Positions 50,588 to 59,245 of a stretch of 64,000 bases of DNA are shown here, one piece after another. How positions within the stretch are numbered: the stretch's first letter is position 1; each line of letters starts with the position of its first letter. Origin of the DNA: Actinoplanes sp. NBC_00393 (lineage in GTDB: Bacteria > Actinomycetota > Actinomycetes > Mycobacteriales > Micromonosporaceae). Location of the stretch: positions 11,150,001 through 11,214,000 of the forward strand of contig NZ_CP107942.1 in NCBI RefSeq assembly GCF_036053395.1. Direction: 5' to 3'. Position numbers and translations under genes: made by a program. The notes under the pieces are model-generated. The model did no database searches. It was not told where the DNA came from and saw only the letters and a program-made list of their open reading frames with translations.

Positions 50588-52474
50588 TCAGTAGTCGCGG
50601 GGGAATGCCGCCCAGCCGCCGGCGCCTTCGCCGCCACGGTTGAGCGCGCCGTAGACGTTGCCGGTGACGTCGTAGAACACGTAGTCGACCTTCTTGTCGC
50701 CGTCGAGGTCGGCGAACCGGGCCCGGGTGGTGTCCTTGGTCGAGCCCTTGTGGATCTGTCCACGGGACTGCCAGCCGCCCGCACCGTCGCCGCCCTTGTT
50801 GATGGCGGCGTAGGAGGCGCCTTCGACGTCGAAGAAGATGTAGTCCGCCTTGCCGTCGCCGTCGAAGTCAGCGAACCGGGACCGGGTGGTGTCCTTGGTG
50901 GCGCCCTTGTGGACCAGCCCACGGTTCACCCAGCCGCCGGCGCCCTCGCCGCCCCGGTTCAGCCAGGCGTAGATGCCGCCCTCCACGTCGAGGAACATGT
51001 AGTCGTCCTTGCCGTCGCCGTCGAAGTCGGCGAACCGGGACCGGCTGTGATCGAGGGTGGCGGCCTTGCCGAACCTGCCCCGGTACACCCAGCCGCCGGC
51101 GTTGAGACCACCGCGGTTGAGGGTGGCGTACATGTTGCCCTCGACGTCGAAGAAGAGGTAGTCGGCCTTCTTGTCGCCGTCCCAGTCGGCGAAACGGACC
51201 CGGTTGCGGTCCGGGGTGCTGCCGTTGTGCACCTTGCCCAGGGCCTTGAAGCCGCCGGTCTTGCGGTTGATGTAGACGTACACCGCTCCGCTGTCCTCGA
51301 CGTGGATGAAGTCGTCGCGGCCGTCGCCGTCGAAGTCCGCCCAGCGGACGCTGCCGTGCTCGGCGTCGCCCTTCTTGACCGGCAGGTCCGCGCCGACGTC
51401 GTACTGGCCCTCGTGGAGGAACGTGGAGATGTCGTCGGGGGTCCCGGCGAGCGCATCGCGCGCGGCCTTCGCCATGTTGATCCCGCCGGCCTTCTCGGCA
51501 CGGGCGAGGATCTCCTGGACGAGGCGGCGCTCCTCGGCCCGCCGCGCCGCGATCTCGTCCGCGATGTCGCGGTCCTTGGCCTCGTGGATGCCGGTGTTGA
51601 CGAACGCCTTCCACACCGCCTCGTCGAGGCTGCTCACGGCGGTGAAGGCGGCCCGGTCCACGTGCGTGCCGTCGACCGCGTGGTTCAGGACGGTCACGAC
51701 GAGGTCGCGGTACGGCAGGGCGAGCAGTTCCTCGGTGACCGGCAGCCCGATCCGGTTGGCGGCGAACTGCTTCGCGGCCCTGGCGAGCGCGGCGGCCTTC
51801 TCCGCCTCGGTCCGTTCCGCGTCCGCGATGATGCGGTCGTCGGTGTCCTGCTTGGCGGCGGCGGCGAGGCCGGTCGCGATGAACTCGGTCCGCTGCGCGT
51901 CGGTGCCCTTCCACGCGGCGTCGGCGGCAGCCTTGACCTTCGGCCAGTCCTTGTCGTTCTCGACGTGGTTCCAGATCAGCCGGGCGAAGTTGGCGTCGTC
52001 CCCGCTGAGCAACTCCTCCCCGGCGACGATCCCGATCGCCGCCGCAGCCGTGGCGCGGGCCTCGTCGCTCTTCCGCTTGGCCTCGGCCTCAGTCTGCTCC
52101 CGCGCGACGTCCCGGTCGTAGGCGGCGTAGACCCCCGTGACGATGAACTCGGTGGACGCCTCGGCGCCCGTGGTGAAGGCCAGCTCAGCGGCGACAACCA
52201 CTTCCGCGTGGTCGGCGTTGTCCTTGAGGATCCGCCACACCTCGATGACGAAGCTGCGGTCGTCGAGCTCGAGCAGCTGGAACCGGTCGCTGAGGCCGAA
52301 CTTGGCCAGCACAGCGAGCTTCTGGTCGTACGGATCGGCTGCAGCTGCCGCCGAAACCGGCAGCACCGTAGGCGCGGCGACAGCGGCAGCGGGCGCCGCC
52401 GCAAAGATCGTCGCCGTGACGACGCCGGCAGCCAGGATCCGCCGGCCGACGATCCCATAGGGATTTCTAGGCAT
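50588..52474 (-). CDS. Secreted ALF-repeat and FG-GAP/VCBS-repeat protein
   Basis: This 628-residue exported protein has a signal peptide (RRILAAGVVTATIFAAAPAA), then four ALF-like repeats between about 45 and 330 (FVIEVWRILKDNADHAEVVV; DLVVTVLNHAVDGTHVDRAA), and five or six FG-GAP/VCBS units from about 365 to the end. Each of these holds a calcium-loop motif such as RFADFDGDGKDDYMF and a tail like NRGGEGAGGW. The second half is a predicted beta-propeller or blade array. It shares the ALF-type repeats with the two toxins but has no Hint or nuclease tip. It may be a surface adhesin, a receptor or a component working with the toxins; this is inferred from shared repeats and position. The ATG at 52474 follows GGGGGAC. 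Confidence 0.82.
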   Translation of the reverse strand: MPRNPYGIVGRRILAAGVVTATIFAAAPAAAVAAPTVLPVSAAAAADPYDQKLAVLAKFGLSDRFQLLELDDRSFVIEVWRILKDNADHAEVVVAAELAFTTGAEASTEFIVTGVYAAYDRDVAREQTEAEAKRKSDEARATAAAAIGIVAGEELLSGDDANFARLIWNHVENDKDWPKVKAAADAAWKGTDAQRTEFIATGLAAAAKQDTDDRIIADAERTEAEKAAALARAAKQFAANRIGLPVTEELLALPYRDLVVTVLNHAVDGTHVDRAAFTAVSSLDEAVWKAFVNTGIHEAKDRDIADEIAARRAEERRLVQEILARAEKAGGINMAKAARDALAGTPDDISTFLHEGQYDVGADLPVKKGDAEHGSVRWADFDGDGRDDFIHVEDSGAVYVYINRKTGGFKALGKVHNGSTPDRNRVRFADWDGDKKADYLFFDVEGNMYATLNRGGLNAGGWVYRGRFGKAATLDHSRSRFADFDGDGKDDYMFLDVEGGIYAWLNRGGEGAGGWVNRGLVHKGATKDTTRSRFADFDGDGKADYIFFDVEGASYAAINKGGDGAGGWQSRGQIHKGSTKDTTRARFADLDGDKKVDYVFYDVTGNVYGALNRGGEGAGGWAAFPRDY

Positions 52475-52810
52475 GGAGTTGTCCCCCGTGAGTAAACAGT
52501 GATTGGCCCCTGGTCCGACCCCAGCGGACGCCCGGCCAAGCTAGCCCGACCCATCGATGACCGACAAGATCGCCCCGCTATGACGCATCACTCATCCTCG
52601 ATGCCGCGCAGGTGGGCGGCCGGATAGCGACAAACCCAGGAATTCCGGGGCAGCGCCCGGCCATTCCGTGTGGTTCCATAGCGCCCTCGATGTCCGGCCG
52701 GCACGGAATCCATCCCGCCGCGCTCCACCGAATGGTGGAGGCGCGAATCAACCCCGGCTCAGCTGCTGCGGTCGATCTGGCCGGGTGGGGTGCGCCCGTA
52801 ACTTCGCCGT
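52475..52810. other. Gene-free stretch between divergent genes
   Basis: These 336 bases separate the FG-GAP gene and the ABC exporter operon, which are transcribed away from each other. I see no gene and no clear named operator. Several short GC-rich inverted repeats are present (for example around 52715-52745, CTCCACCGAATGGTGGAG), the latter a perfect 7-bp palindrome with a 4-base centre that could be an operator for the exporter operon. Confidence 0.4.
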
Positions 52811-53593
52811 GTGACCGCATTGGAAGTACGGAATCTGCACAAGCGCTACGGGCAGCACATTGCCGTCGACGACGTCTCTTTCACCGTTGATGAGGGCGAG
52901 GTCTTCGGCATCATCGGGTCCAACGGCGCCGGCAAGACGACAACCGTCGAGTGCATCGCCGGCCTGCGAACACCCGACTCGGGCTCGATCTCTGTGCTGG
53001 GACTCGACCCGATCAAGGACCGGGCGGAGGTACGCGAGCGACTCGGCGTGCAACTGCAGGAGAGCAGTCTCCCGGACGCGATCAGGGTCGCCGAAGCCCT
53101 CGAGCTCTACAGCTCCTTCTACCGGAACCCCGCCGACTGGCGCGAGCTCATGGAACTCCTCGGTCTCACCGAGAAGCGCAACACGCGGTACAAGGCTCTC
53201 TCGGGTGGGCAGAAGCAGCGGCTCTCGATCGCGCTCACTCTGGTCGGCGGTCCGAAGGTCGCGATTCTGGACGAGCTCACGACCGGACTGGACCCGCAGG
53301 CGCGGCGCGACACCTGGGGCCTCATCAAGCGGGTCCGTGACACGGGCGTCACGATTCTCCTCGTCACGCACTTCATGGATGAAGCGGAGCGCCTCTGCGA
53401 CCGGATCGCCGTCATCGACGGTGGCCGGGTTGCCGCAGTGGACACGCCCGCAGGGCTGATCGCGCAGTCGAGCGCGATGCAGGTCGTGGCGGAGGGTCTC
53501 CGCGCCGGCCGGCGCAACCTCGACGACGCGTTCGTGGCCTTGACGCGACGCGTCCCGCAATCCCCGGAAACCTCCGAGAGCAGGACTGACTGA
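52811..53593 (+). CDS. ABC exporter ATPase
   Basis: This 260-residue ATPase has Walker A GSNGAGKTTTVECIAG near residue 37, signature LSGGQKQRLSIALTL near 136, Walker B VAILDELTTGLDPQ (Leu instead of the usual Pro after the catalytic Glu) and the switch His in LLVTHFMDEAERL. It is typical of drug or lantibiotic exporters with separate ABC-2 permeases. The GTG at 52811 is the first codon of a four-gene unit with permease, sensor kinase and regulator genes, all touching or overlapping. This resembles linearmycin-resistance (LnrLMN-type) modules. Confidence 0.9.
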   Translation: MTALEVRNLHKRYGQHIAVDDVSFTVDEGEVFGIIGSNGAGKTTTVECIAGLRTPDSGSISVLGLDPIKDRAEVRERLGVQLQESSLPDAIRVAEALELYSSFYRNPADWRELMELLGLTEKRNTRYKALSGGQKQRLSIALTLVGGPKVAILDELTTGLDPQARRDTWGLIKRVRDTGVTILLVTHFMDEAERLCDRIAVIDGGRVAAVDTPAGLIAQSSAMQVVAEGLRAGRRNLDDAFVALTRRVPQSPETSESRTD

Positions 53594-54357
53594 TGCATGC
53601 TCTCCGGAAGATGGTCAAGATCGAGACGAAACTCTTCCTTCGGGACTCTGCCACCGTCATGTTCGGTGTGCTGTTCCCGGCGGGACTCCTGCTCGGGCTG
53701 GGAGCCATCCCGGCGCTCAGAGAGTCGTCGCCCGACACCGGCGGACTGCGGGCCATCGACATCTGGGCGCCGACCGCACTGGTGTTCGGCATGGTGATGA
53801 TCGCCGTGCAGCACGTTCCGGCGGTGATCGCGACGTATCGTGAGCGCGGCGTCCTGCGCAGGCTGTCGACCACTCCCGTGCATCCGCGGAGTGTCCTGCT
53901 CGCGCAGATGATCGTCGCGTTCGCCTCCGTGGTCGTCTCCGCGGCACTCCTGATCTTCCTCGCGTGGGCGGTGCTGGGCATCGCGCCGATCGAGCGGCCC
54001 CTGGAGTTCGCCGTCGCCTTCATCGTGGGCTATGCGGCGCTGCTCGGGATCGGCATGATCTCCGCGGCCGTGGCGCGCACGAGCAGTGCCGCGAACCAGG
54101 TCGGCACCTTCCTGTTCGTCGCGCTGATGTTCTTCGGCGGAGCCTTCCTGCCCCGTGTCCTCATGCCCGACGTGCTGCGCGAGGCCGGCGAATTCCTGCC
54201 GCCGGGGCTGCAGGCACTCACCGCGGCGTGGTCCGCCGAAGCGGGCGAGATCACCGCCACCGCGGGTGGGCAGCCCTTCTGGCTGCAGATCGCCGTGATG
54301 GCGGGTATCGCAGTGATCGCGAGCGCGATCGCCGCTAAGCTCTTCCGCTGGGAGTAG
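53593..54357 (+). CDS. ABC-2 type exporter permease
   Basis: This 254-residue membrane protein with six helices pairs with the ATPase encoded just upstream; the start ATG shares one base with the ATPase stop. Features are LKIETKLFLRDS-like amphipathic start, FGMVMIAVQHVPAVIATYRE (helix 2 and loop), RLSTTPVHPRSVLLAQMIVA, and FVALMFFGGAFLPRVLMPDV near 185. The substrate is probably a membrane-active antibiotic or lipid, judged from the family and the linked two-component system. Confidence 0.87.
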   Translation: MHALRKMVKIETKLFLRDSATVMFGVLFPAGLLLGLGAIPALRESSPDTGGLRAIDIWAPTALVFGMVMIAVQHVPAVIATYRERGVLRRLSTTPVHPRSVLLAQMIVAFASVVVSAALLIFLAWAVLGIAPIERPLEFAVAFIVGYAALLGIGMISAAVARTSSAANQVGTFLFVALMFFGGAFLPRVLMPDVLREAGEFLPPGLQALTAAWSAEAGEITATAGGQPFWLQIAVMAGIAVIASAIAAKLFRWE

Positions 54358-55710
54358 ATGTCGATGATGCGGGATGCCGGGGCCGGTGAGCGCCCGAGCC
54401 TCGGGGCGCACGGATCCGTCGTCGCGGCAGACGCGGAGACTGCGAATCGCTCCCGGTTGGCCTGGAAAGAGGAGCAGCTGCGGGTCTGGGACCTTCTGCA
54501 GTTGATCACACCGTGGCTACTGCTGACGATATCGACGGCAATCTATTTCTCGTTGGTTCTTCCGGCCTCCGGCGAACGCTTCTGGCCCGAGGGCGCGACC
54601 GTCCTCGGGCTCGTCGCGGTCGCGGTGCTGTGGGTGCTGCTCGGTCACACGCTTCCCATCAAGAGGAGGACGCTCCGGCCGGTGTCGGCGGGCGTCTTCT
54701 TCGTCGGGCTGCTGGCGCTGTGCGTCACCCTCATGACGTACTCCGACATCTTCGTCGTGTTCACCATTGCGGGCTTCTTCCACGCGTACCTGCTCAGGCC
54801 GTGGCCGTTGGGTGTGCTCGCAGTCCTGGCCACCTCGGTTGCTCTCAACGGCTCGGCGATGGACGTGTGGGCCGACCCGGCCCCGGACGTGCTCGCGGAG
54901 TTCATCCTGATCGCCGCCGTGCAGACCGCGGCGATCGGGGTGGGCATCCTGCTGACGGCGCGCAGCGAACCCGAGGAGCGCAAACGGGAGGAACTCGTCG
55001 AGCGACTCGAGGCGGCACTGCACGAGAACGCCGGGCTCCATGCGCAACTGGTCGCCCAGGCCCGCGAATCCGGGGCGCAGGACGAGCGGCAGCGGCTGGC
55101 CGGCGAAATCCACGACACGCTGGCCCAGGGCCTCGCCGGCATCATCACACAGCTCCAGGCAGCGGAGCGTTCCGCGAGTCTGCGGGGCGAGACGGAAGAG
55201 CACGTCGCGCGGGCACTCCGGCTTGCGCGCAGCAGTCTGACCGAGGCCAGACGATCCGTGCAGGCACTCGTCCCTCAGGAACTCGGGCGAGCACACCTCC
55301 CCGACGCGCTGCGCACGTTGACCGAGCGATGGTCGCAGGACCAGGGGATCAGCGCGCAGATCGAGGTCACCGGCACCCGGGAGCCGCTGAGCCCGGCGAT
55401 CGAGGTGTCGCTCTTCCGGGTCGCGCAGGAGTCGCTGACCAACGTCGCGAAGCACGCGGACGCCTCGCGCGTCGGTGTCACGCTGTCGTACACGGGTCCC
55501 GAGGTGCTGTTGGACGTGCGGGACGATGGACGCGGGTTCGCGGAAGGGGCCGGCACCGGCTTCGGCCTGACGAGCATGCGCCAGCGCATCAGAGGAGTCG
55601 GCGGTCACGTGGAGGTGCAGAGCGCACCGGGTGAAGGGACATCCGTCAGCGCACGCGTTCCGGCGATCGCCCCCGGGGGCACGAGAGCAGTGGGGGAGAC
55701 CGGCCGATGA
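54358..55710 (+). CDS. Sensor histidine kinase (HisKA_3 type)
   Basis: This 450-residue membrane kinase has six or so helices in residues 45-210, a coiled-coil linker, the phosphorylated His in LAGEIHDTLAQGLAGIITQL near 250, and an ATP-binding domain with SLTNVAKHADASRV near 355 and VRDDGRGFAEG near 385. NarL-type regulators are the usual partners of HisKA_3 kinases, and one follows with a 4-base overlap. The ATG at 54358 directly follows the stop of the permease gene. It probably senses exporter substrate or flux. Confidence 0.9.
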   Translation: MSMMRDAGAGERPSLGAHGSVVAADAETANRSRLAWKEEQLRVWDLLQLITPWLLLTISTAIYFSLVLPASGERFWPEGATVLGLVAVAVLWVLLGHTLPIKRRTLRPVSAGVFFVGLLALCVTLMTYSDIFVVFTIAGFFHAYLLRPWPLGVLAVLATSVALNGSAMDVWADPAPDVLAEFILIAAVQTAAIGVGILLTARSEPEERKREELVERLEAALHENAGLHAQLVAQARESGAQDERQRLAGEIHDTLAQGLAGIITQLQAAERSASLRGETEEHVARALRLARSSLTEARRSVQALVPQELGRAHLPDALRTLTERWSQDQGISAQIEVTGTREPLSPAIEVSLFRVAQESLTNVAKHADASRVGVTLSYTGPEVLLDVRDDGRGFAEGAGTGFGLTSMRQRIRGVGGHVEVQSAPGEGTSVSARVPAIAPGGTRAVGETGR

Positions 55711-56327
55711 TCCGACTGGTAATCGTCGACGACCATCCGATCGTGCGGGGCGGTCTTCGCGACACCTTTGCGGACGCCGAGGACATCGTCGTGGTCGGTG
55801 AGGCCGGGGACGGCGCCGAGGGCATCGAACGTGCGGAACTGCTGGCGGCGGACGTCGTGCTGATGGACCTCCGGATGCCCCGGATGGACGGCGTAGCCGC
55901 GACCGCGGCCCTGCGCGAGCGGGTCCCGAACGCGCGGGTGCTGATCCTGACCACCTTCGACAGCGAGAGCGACGTGCTGCCGGCGATCGAGGCGGGTGCG
56001 ATCGGCTACCTCCTGAAGGATGCCCTGCCCGACGAACTGGCGCGAGCCGTCCGTGCCGCCGCGCGCGGAGAGTCGGTGCTCGCGCCGTCGGTGACGCAGC
56101 ACCTCATGGGGCAGATTCGAAGGCCCGGCGCCGGCACGCTCACCGATCGCGAGAAGCAGGTGCTGCAATTGGTCGCGAACGGCAGCTCGAATCGAGAGGC
56201 CGCCGCAGCATTGTTCATCGGCGAAGCGAGCATCAAGACCCACCTGCAACACATCTACGACAAACTCGGCGTCCGCGACCGAGCCTCAGCGGTGGCCGAG
56301 GGCTACCGCCGTCGCCTGCTCACATAA
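55707..56327 (+). CDS. NarL/LuxR-family response regulator
   Basis: This 206-residue regulator has an intact receiver (IVDDHPIVRGGL, phosphoacceptor Asp in VVLMDLRMPRMDG near residue 54, Lys in GYLLKDALPDE) and a LuxR helix-turn-helix (LTDREKQVLQLVANGSSNRE, then SIKTHLQHIYDKLGVRDRAS). It begins by ATGA overlap with the kinase gene and should activate the exporter operon it belongs to. The target site may be the palindrome near 52728. Confidence 0.92.
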   Translation: MIRLVIVDDHPIVRGGLRDTFADAEDIVVVGEAGDGAEGIERAELLAADVVLMDLRMPRMDGVAATAALRERVPNARVLILTTFDSESDVLPAIEAGAIGYLLKDALPDELARAVRAAARGESVLAPSVTQHLMGQIRRPGAGTLTDREKQVLQLVANGSSNREAAAALFIGEASIKTHLQHIYDKLGVRDRASAVAEGYRRRLLT

Positions 56328-56367
56328 CACCGAGGCCGCAATCCCGGCGACTCGTGTCGTTGATCTG

Positions 56368-56451
56368 TGTCCGAAGGGGGACTTGAACCCCCACGCCCGT
56401 TAAGGGCACTAGCACCTCAAGCTAGCGCGTCTGCCATTCCGCCACCCGGAC
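56368..56451 (-). tRNA. tRNA-Leu (anticodon GAG)
   Basis: The 84-base minus-strand gene folds as a class II tRNA. The acceptor stem pairs GTCCGGG with TTCGGAC, the anticodon stem CTAGC pairs with GCTAG around the loop TTGAGGT (anticodon GAG, reading CUC/CUU), there is a long variable arm, and the T arm has GGGGG and CCCCC around TTCAAGT. The discriminator is A, and CCA is not encoded. No integrated element is attached to it here. Confidence 0.93.
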
Positions 56452-56537
56452 CTGCTGGCGAAGAACTTAACAACCTGTCCGGCGGGGAGTCAGCCAGGGT
56501 GCCGGGATCAGGCTTTGTCGCGGCGTGATATTGCGGG

Positions 56538-57179
56538 TCAGGCTGCCAAGCGCTCCAAGCCGTCGAGGATCAGGTCCAGGCCGAAGGTCAGGTCCGGGTC
56601 GCCGGGGTGGTTGCCGGCCATCACGTAGCGGGTCATCTCCGCCATGTAGGGGAACTGGTCGGTGGGCAGCATGTGCACGTGGGCGGAGGCCACGTCGGCG
56701 TAGTCGGCGGGGGCTATCGGGAAGTTCAGTTTGCGCAGCGTGAAGCCGTAGATGTAGCTGTCCATCGTGTTCCACGCGTAGTCCGCCAGCTGCCAGGAGA
56801 AGCCCGCCGAACGCAGCACGCCCAGGGTGAAGTCGATGTAGCGCAGCATCGCTGGGCCGGTGTTGGTGCGTGACATCAGCAGAGCCGGGGCCCATGGGTG
56901 GCGCAGCAAGGCCTCGTGGGCGGCCACGCCTCGGGCGCGCATGGCGGGCTTCCAGCCCTCGGTCGCCGGCGGCAGGGTGATCTCGGCGATGACCAGGTCG
57001 ACTATGCCGGCGAGCACGGCGTCCTTGTTGGCGACGTGCCGGTACAGCGACATGGCTTCGACGCCCAGCTCCTGGCCCAGGCGGCGCATGGTCAGCGCGT
57101 CGGTGCCGCCTTCGTCGGCCAGGGACAGGGCGGCATTCAGTACGCGTTCCCTGCTCAGCGGCGAGCGTGTGGCTGTCAT
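56538..57179 (-). CDS. TetR-family repressor (TetR_C-type)
   Basis: The 213-residue protein has the TetR helix-turn-helix (LTMRRLGQELGVEAMSLYRH, residues 28-47) and a TetR class C-terminal domain (GWKPAMRARGVAAHEALLRH; WNTMDSYIYGFTLRKLNF). I chose the ATG at 57179, which follows GGAGACC; the frame continues to 57218 without such a site. The two palindromes at 57235-57260, between it and the divergent oxidoreductase gene, are probably its operators, so it should repress both genes until a ligand binds. Confidence 0.87.
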   Translation of the reverse strand: MTATRSPLSRERVLNAALSLADEGGTDALTMRRLGQELGVEAMSLYRHVANKDAVLAGIVDLVIAEITLPPATEGWKPAMRARGVAAHEALLRHPWAPALLMSRTNTGPAMLRYIDFTLGVLRSAGFSWQLADYAWNTMDSYIYGFTLRKLNFPIAPADYADVASAHVHMLPTDQFPYMAEMTRYVMAGNHPGDPDLTFGLDLILDGLERLAA

Positions 57180-57234
57180 CGAGTGGTCTCCGAAAACCGG
57201 GGGTTGCGTTCTCGGCAACCGTACCGCACTCTTG

Positions 57235-57260
57235 CTTACGACGTAAGCTTACAATGTAAG
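57235..57260. promoter_or_regulatory. Tandem palindromic TetR operator
   Basis: Two adjacent 13-base palindromes share CTTAC-N3-GTAAG: 57235-57247 has GAC in the centre and 57248-57260 has AAT. They lie 56 bases from the TetR start and 16 bases before the oxidoreductase ATG at 57277, overlapping the expected promoter. Side-by-side sites of this kind fit two repressor dimers. Confidence 0.75.
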
Positions 57261-57276
57261 CAGGGAGATGGTGGTC

Positions 57277-58245
57277 ATGAAGGCGCTCGTCCAGACCGGG
57301 TACGGGTCGCCAGGCCGGCTGGAGTTCCAGGAGGTCGCGACGCCTGCGCCCGGTGCGGGTGAGGTGCTCGTCCGGGTGCAGGCGGCCGGCCTCAACGCTG
57401 CGGACCGGCTGATGTTGCGTGGTGAGCCGTTCGCGATCCGGGCCGGAGCGGGCGGGATGCGGCGGCCGCGGCGAGGGTTTGTCGTGGGGCGGGCGCTCGC
57501 TGGGCGGGTCGAGCAGGTGGGGCCCGGCGTGGATGGGCTGCGAGTCGGCGACGAGGTGATGGCCGAGAGCACCGGGGCGATTGCTGAGTTCGCCCGCGTT
57601 CCCGAGCGCCTGGCGGCGCCGAAGCCGGCCGGGATGGCGTTCAGCGAGGCGGCGGCGCTTCCGCTGGCAGGGACTACGGCACTTCAGGAGGTACGCGACG
57701 CGCTCCGCGTGCAGCCGGGTCAACGGGTTCTCGTCACCGGCGCTTCGGGTGGGGTGGGCACGTTTGCCGTACAGATCGCGGCTGCTCTGGGGGCTCGGGT
57801 GACGGCGGTCTGCGCCGGGCGCAACGCGGAGCTGATGTCGTCGATCGGGGCGGAGCAGGTGGTCGACTACGAGAAGGGCGGCGGGCCGGGGACGGGGTAT
57901 GACGCGGTGCTCGACCTGGCCGGCAACTATCCGCTTCCGGTGCTGCGGGACGCGCTGGTCCGGGGTGGGACGCTGGCCCTGTCGGTGGGGACCGGTGGGC
58001 GATGGCTGGGTCCGGCGCGGCGCATTCTCGCGGCGAGCGTCATCGGGGCGGTCTCCGGGCGCCGGATGCGGACGGTGGTCGCGCGGCCCAGCCGGGAGGA
58101 TCTGGTCGAGCTGGCCACGATGGTGGAGAAAGGGCAGGTCAGGCCAGTCGTGGACGAGGTGTTTCCGCTGGCGGCGGCGGTGGAGGCGATGGACCGGATC
58201 GACCGCGGCCGGGTGGCTGGGAAGATCGTCGTGGCGATGCCGTGA
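57277..58245 (+). CDS. NAD(P)-dependent quinone oxidoreductase-like dehydrogenase (zinc-free MDR)
   Basis: This 322-residue medium-chain reductase has the GroES-like start (KALVQTGYGSPGRLEFQEVA), the nucleotide-binding segment VLVTGASGGVGTFAVQIAAA near residue 150, and the end VFPLAAAVEAMDRIDRGRVA. The zinc-binding Cys residues of true alcohol dehydrogenases are absent, as in quinone oxidoreductases. I chose the ATG at 57277, 9 bases after GGGAG; an ATG at 57268 lies too close to it. The tandem operator upstream suggests TetR control, as in many detoxification pairs. Confidence 0.87.
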   Translation: MKALVQTGYGSPGRLEFQEVATPAPGAGEVLVRVQAAGLNAADRLMLRGEPFAIRAGAGGMRRPRRGFVVGRALAGRVEQVGPGVDGLRVGDEVMAESTGAIAEFARVPERLAAPKPAGMAFSEAAALPLAGTTALQEVRDALRVQPGQRVLVTGASGGVGTFAVQIAAALGARVTAVCAGRNAELMSSIGAEQVVDYEKGGGPGTGYDAVLDLAGNYPLPVLRDALVRGGTLALSVGTGGRWLGPARRILAASVIGAVSGRRMRTVVARPSREDLVELATMVEKGQVRPVVDEVFPLAAAVEAMDRIDRGRVAGKIVVAMP

Positions 58246-58412
58246 GCGACTGAAAGCAGGAGCCCCCGATGCCGTGAGCGCAACCCCGTGCTTCAGCCCG
58301 GCGGTCGCGCAACGGCCTGGACCAGGGGCCGGGGCCGCGCGGAGCGGTTTTCGTACCCCTCCGGGTTGTTTGCCGGATGGCCAGGGTGAGCCGCGGCTGC
58401 GAGAATGCCCTG

Positions 58413-58589
58413 ATGGAGGAAGTGCGCACCACCTCAGAGGACGAAGCGCGGGGGATGAGCCGGCGGCTCTTCTTCGGCCGGACGGTCGGGCTGGCGGGGG
58501 CGGCGGGCGTGCTGCTCGCGCTCACCGGTTGCCCGGGCGGTGGCGACGGCGATGACGACGACGGGGATGACGAGGGCGACGACGACTGA
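58413..58589 (+). CDS. Small predicted Tat-exported lipoprotein with acidic tail
   Basis: This 58-residue product contains a Tat-like motif (SRRLFFGRT), a hydrophobic core (VGLAGAAGVLLALTGC) with a lipobox Cys near residue 41, and ends in a tail of almost only Gly, Asp and Glu (CPGGGDGDDDDGDDEGDDD). If real, it would be a lipid-anchored acidic peptide at the cell surface that could bind cations. The ATG at 58413 overlaps a GGAGG that may serve further downstream. It stands 9 bases from the stop of the convergent regulator gene. I know no named relative. Confidence 0.5.
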   Translation: MEEVRTTSEDEARGMSRRLFFGRTVGLAGAAGVLLALTGCPGGGDGDDDDGDDEGDDD

Positions 58590-58597
58590 GCCGGGGG

Positions 58598-59245
58598 TCA
58601 GCGGGGGCGGGCCAGGCCGAGGTCGTAAGCGACGATCGTCGCCTGTACCCGGTCGCGCGCGCCCAGCTTCGGTAGCAGCGCGTTGACGTGCGCTTTCACC
58701 GTTCCGGCGGCGATGCCCAGAGCCGTGCCGATCTCGGCGTTGGACAGGCCGGTGGCCAGGTGGGTGAGCACGTCGCGTTCGCGTGGGGTGAGCCGGGTCA
58801 GGCGGGGGTCGTCGGGGCGGGCCGAGGTGACCGTTCCGGTGGCGAAGGCGTCGATCAGGTGGCGGGTCACGGCGGGGCTGAGCATCGCCTCGCCGGCGGC
58901 GATCACGCGGATCGCGGCCACCAGTTCGGCCGGGTCGGAGTCCTTCAGCAGGAAACCGGAGGCGCCGGCGCGCAGCGCCTGGAAGACGTAGGCGTCCTGG
59001 TGGAACGTGGTGAGCACCAGCACGCGAGGCGGGTTCTCGCCGGCGGTCAGCTGGGCGGTCGCGGTGAGACCGTCCATGCCCGGCATGCGTACGTCCATCA
59101 GCACCACGTCCGGCCGGAGCCGGGCGGCCAGGTCGAGAGCGGCTGCGCCGTCACCGGCCTCGCCGACCACTTCCATGTCCTCCTGCGAGCCGATGATGGC
59201 GCAGAGGCCGGCCCGGATCATCAGCTGGTCGTCGACGACGATCAC
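58598..59245 (-). CDS. NarL/LuxR-family response regulator
   Basis: The 215-residue regulator has an intact receiver (VIVVDDQLMIRAGLCAII, phosphoacceptor Asp in VVLMDVRMPGMDG near residue 51, Lys in GFLLKDSDPAE) and a LuxR helix-turn-helix (LTPRERDVLTHLATGLSNAE; GTVKAHVNALLPKLGARDR). The GTG at 59245 overlaps the stop of the sensor kinase gene as GTGA, so the two are translationally coupled. Targets are unknown; no transporter is adjacent, although a CPBP protease gene is divergent from the kinase. Confidence 0.9.
   Translation of the reverse strand: MIVVDDQLMIRAGLCAIIGSQEDMEVVGEAGDGAAALDLAARLRPDVVLMDVRMPGMDGLTATAQLTAGENPPRVLVLTTFHQDAYVFQALRAGASGFLLKDSDPAELVAAIRVIAAGEAMLSPAVTRHLIDAFATGTVTSARPDDPRLTRLTPRERDVLTHLATGLSNAEIGTALGIAAGTVKAHVNALLPKLGARDRVQATIVAYDLGLARPR

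Noticed and set aside
53412..54411. Minus-strand frames opposite the ABC exporter genes
   Set aside because: No motifs or ribosome sites; the plus strand holds a coherent, overlapping four-gene operon.
56368..56451. tRNA-Leu as an attachment site for an integrated element
   Set aside because: No integrase, excision gene or repeated tRNA 3' end is visible on either side.
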